From Clostridiales bacterium UBA4653 (lineage in GTDB: Bacteria; Bacillota; Clostridia; Oscillospirales; CAG-272), in assembly GCA_002405565.1 (NCBI GenBank), contig DHMB01000053.1, positions 1-6,818 on the forward strand: a stretch of 6,818 nucleotides of DNA. Direction: 5' to 3'. Below the pieces are notes generated by a model. That model was not told the DNA's origin. It did no database searches and worked only from the letters and a program-made list of their open reading frames with translations. Every line of letters begins with the position of its first letter. Position 1 is the first letter of the stretch. The position numbers were made by a program, and so were the translations under genes. This document shows positions 6,511 through 6,818 of this stretch, piece by piece.

Positions 6511-6616
6511 GTGATAATGCTACAGAAAAACAACCCGAGAAAAAGTCCAAAATGAAGCTTTTCTTTACCTGCTTTTTTCGGAGATTGTCTTTGTAGGAAC
6601 ATTTCACACATCCCAT

Positions 6617-6650
6617 AAAAACTGGCTCAAAGTCATTACAACTCTGAGCC
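6617..6650 (-). terminator. Terminator of the serine recombinase gene
   Basis: GGCTCAGAGT (minus strand, 6641-6650) pairs with ACTTTGAGCC (6624-6633) as a 10-bp stem with one wobble and a 7-base loop, then AGTTTTT on the minus strand (6617-6623). It starts 5 bases after the recombinase stop codon. Confidence 0.85.
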
Positions 6651-6655
6651 GCTTT

Positions 6656-6817
6656 TCATATCAGTTCTTCTCCTTGAAGTCCGCCCTTTAGCGTAACAAG
6701 GATATGTTTATCCGTATTTACCTGAATACACTCCACAATTCGACGGATCGTAACATCGTCAAATTCAGAGAAGTTCAAATCAGCCTCCATCAGTAAGGCA
6801 GTCAACCTTGCTACTTC
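6656..6817 (-). CDS. C-terminal 53 codons of a probable large serine recombinase, 5' part outside the window
   Basis: Only the end of the protein is visible. It reads as a leucine-rich helix (VARLTALLMEADL), then FSEFDDVTIRRIVECIQV, then ILVTLKGGLQGEELI and a TGA stop. The helix, the F-D-D-x-x-I-R-R-x-V-E-x-I segment and the closing strand ending in a K-G-G turn are the pattern I recall from C-termini of large serine recombinases (TnpX/resolvase-type) in Clostridia mobile elements. These enzymes integrate and excise elements by serine-mediated strand exchange. The catalytic domain lies off the right edge and cannot be checked. A terminator follows immediately. The family call rests on a short segment. 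Confidence 0.6.
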   Translation of the reverse strand, partial: EVARLTALLMEADLNFSEFDDVTIRRIVECIQVNTDKHILVTLKGGLQGEELI

Positions 6818-6818
6818 A

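Larger units (their letters stand above)
6137..6655. other. Intergenic stretch of about 520 bases: promoter, three hairpins, no convincing gene
   Basis: This AT-rich stretch holds the GIY-YIG promoter (6228-6256) and three terminator-like hairpins (6375-6411, 6469-6510, 6617-6650). Between 6257 and 6374 I see no gene, repeat or RNA I can name. A 37-codon minus-strand frame at 6503-6616 has no ribosome binding site, and its stop lies within a hairpin stem; I do not call it a gene. The spacing of separate terminators suggests remnants of intervening genes or a mobile-element flank. Confidence 0.6.

Noticed and set aside
6503..6616. Minus-strand 37-codon frame between two hairpins
   Set aside because: It has no ribosome binding site or promoter of its own, its stop codon lies inside a terminator stem, and the recombinase terminator sits directly upstream; probably not translated.

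Overview
The window looks like low-GC Gram-positive (Bacillota, probably Clostridia) DNA. Several genes start behind strong GGAGG-type ribosome binding sites. Promoters are near-consensus sigma-A with 17-bp spacers, and genes end in compact hairpin-plus-T-tract terminators. The right edge carries the end of what looks like a Clostridia-type large serine recombinase. The genus cannot be named from this sequence. Every gene I can support lies on the minus strand, so transcription runs from right to left.

Layout, read in the direction of transcription: (1) 6656-6817, the last 53 codons of a probable large serine recombinase, followed by its terminator. (2) 6137-6655, a gene-poor stretch with three strong hairpins and the promoter of the next gene. 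(3) 5468-6136, a GIY-YIG nuclease-like protein of the T5orf172 type with a RAMA/DUF4357-like C-terminal domain. (4) 4742-5317, a charged coiled-coil protein whose 5' end looks damaged or non-canonical, ending in a GC-rich terminator. (5) 2421-4511, a 696-residue ion channel of the CASTOR/POLLUX family with its own promoter and terminator. (6) 327-2219, a 630-residue membrane protein with two Rossmann/RCK-like domains and a C-terminal RyR-like domain, behind a perfect-consensus promoter. (7) 1-310, the N-terminal half of a histidine phosphatase, 16 bases after the previous stop and therefore in the same operon.

The most interesting part is 1-4635. Two neighbouring but separately promoted genes each encode a membrane segment with a possible re-entrant pore loop, followed by two nucleotide-binding-type (RCK/TrkA-N) domains. 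One of them adds a RyR-like domain and is co-transcribed with a phosphatase. The octamer TGACAAAA (either orientation) occurs four times around their two promoters and nowhere else that I found. A plausible reading is a ligand- or nucleotide-gated ion-flux module with shared regulation; the module idea is inference, while the domain calls rest on visible motifs.

The right third (4742-6818) has a more accessory character: a nuclease with a DNA-modification-associated domain, a coiled-coil gene that may be decaying, and a recombinase end. It may be the flank of a mobile element, but no attachment site or element boundary is visible.
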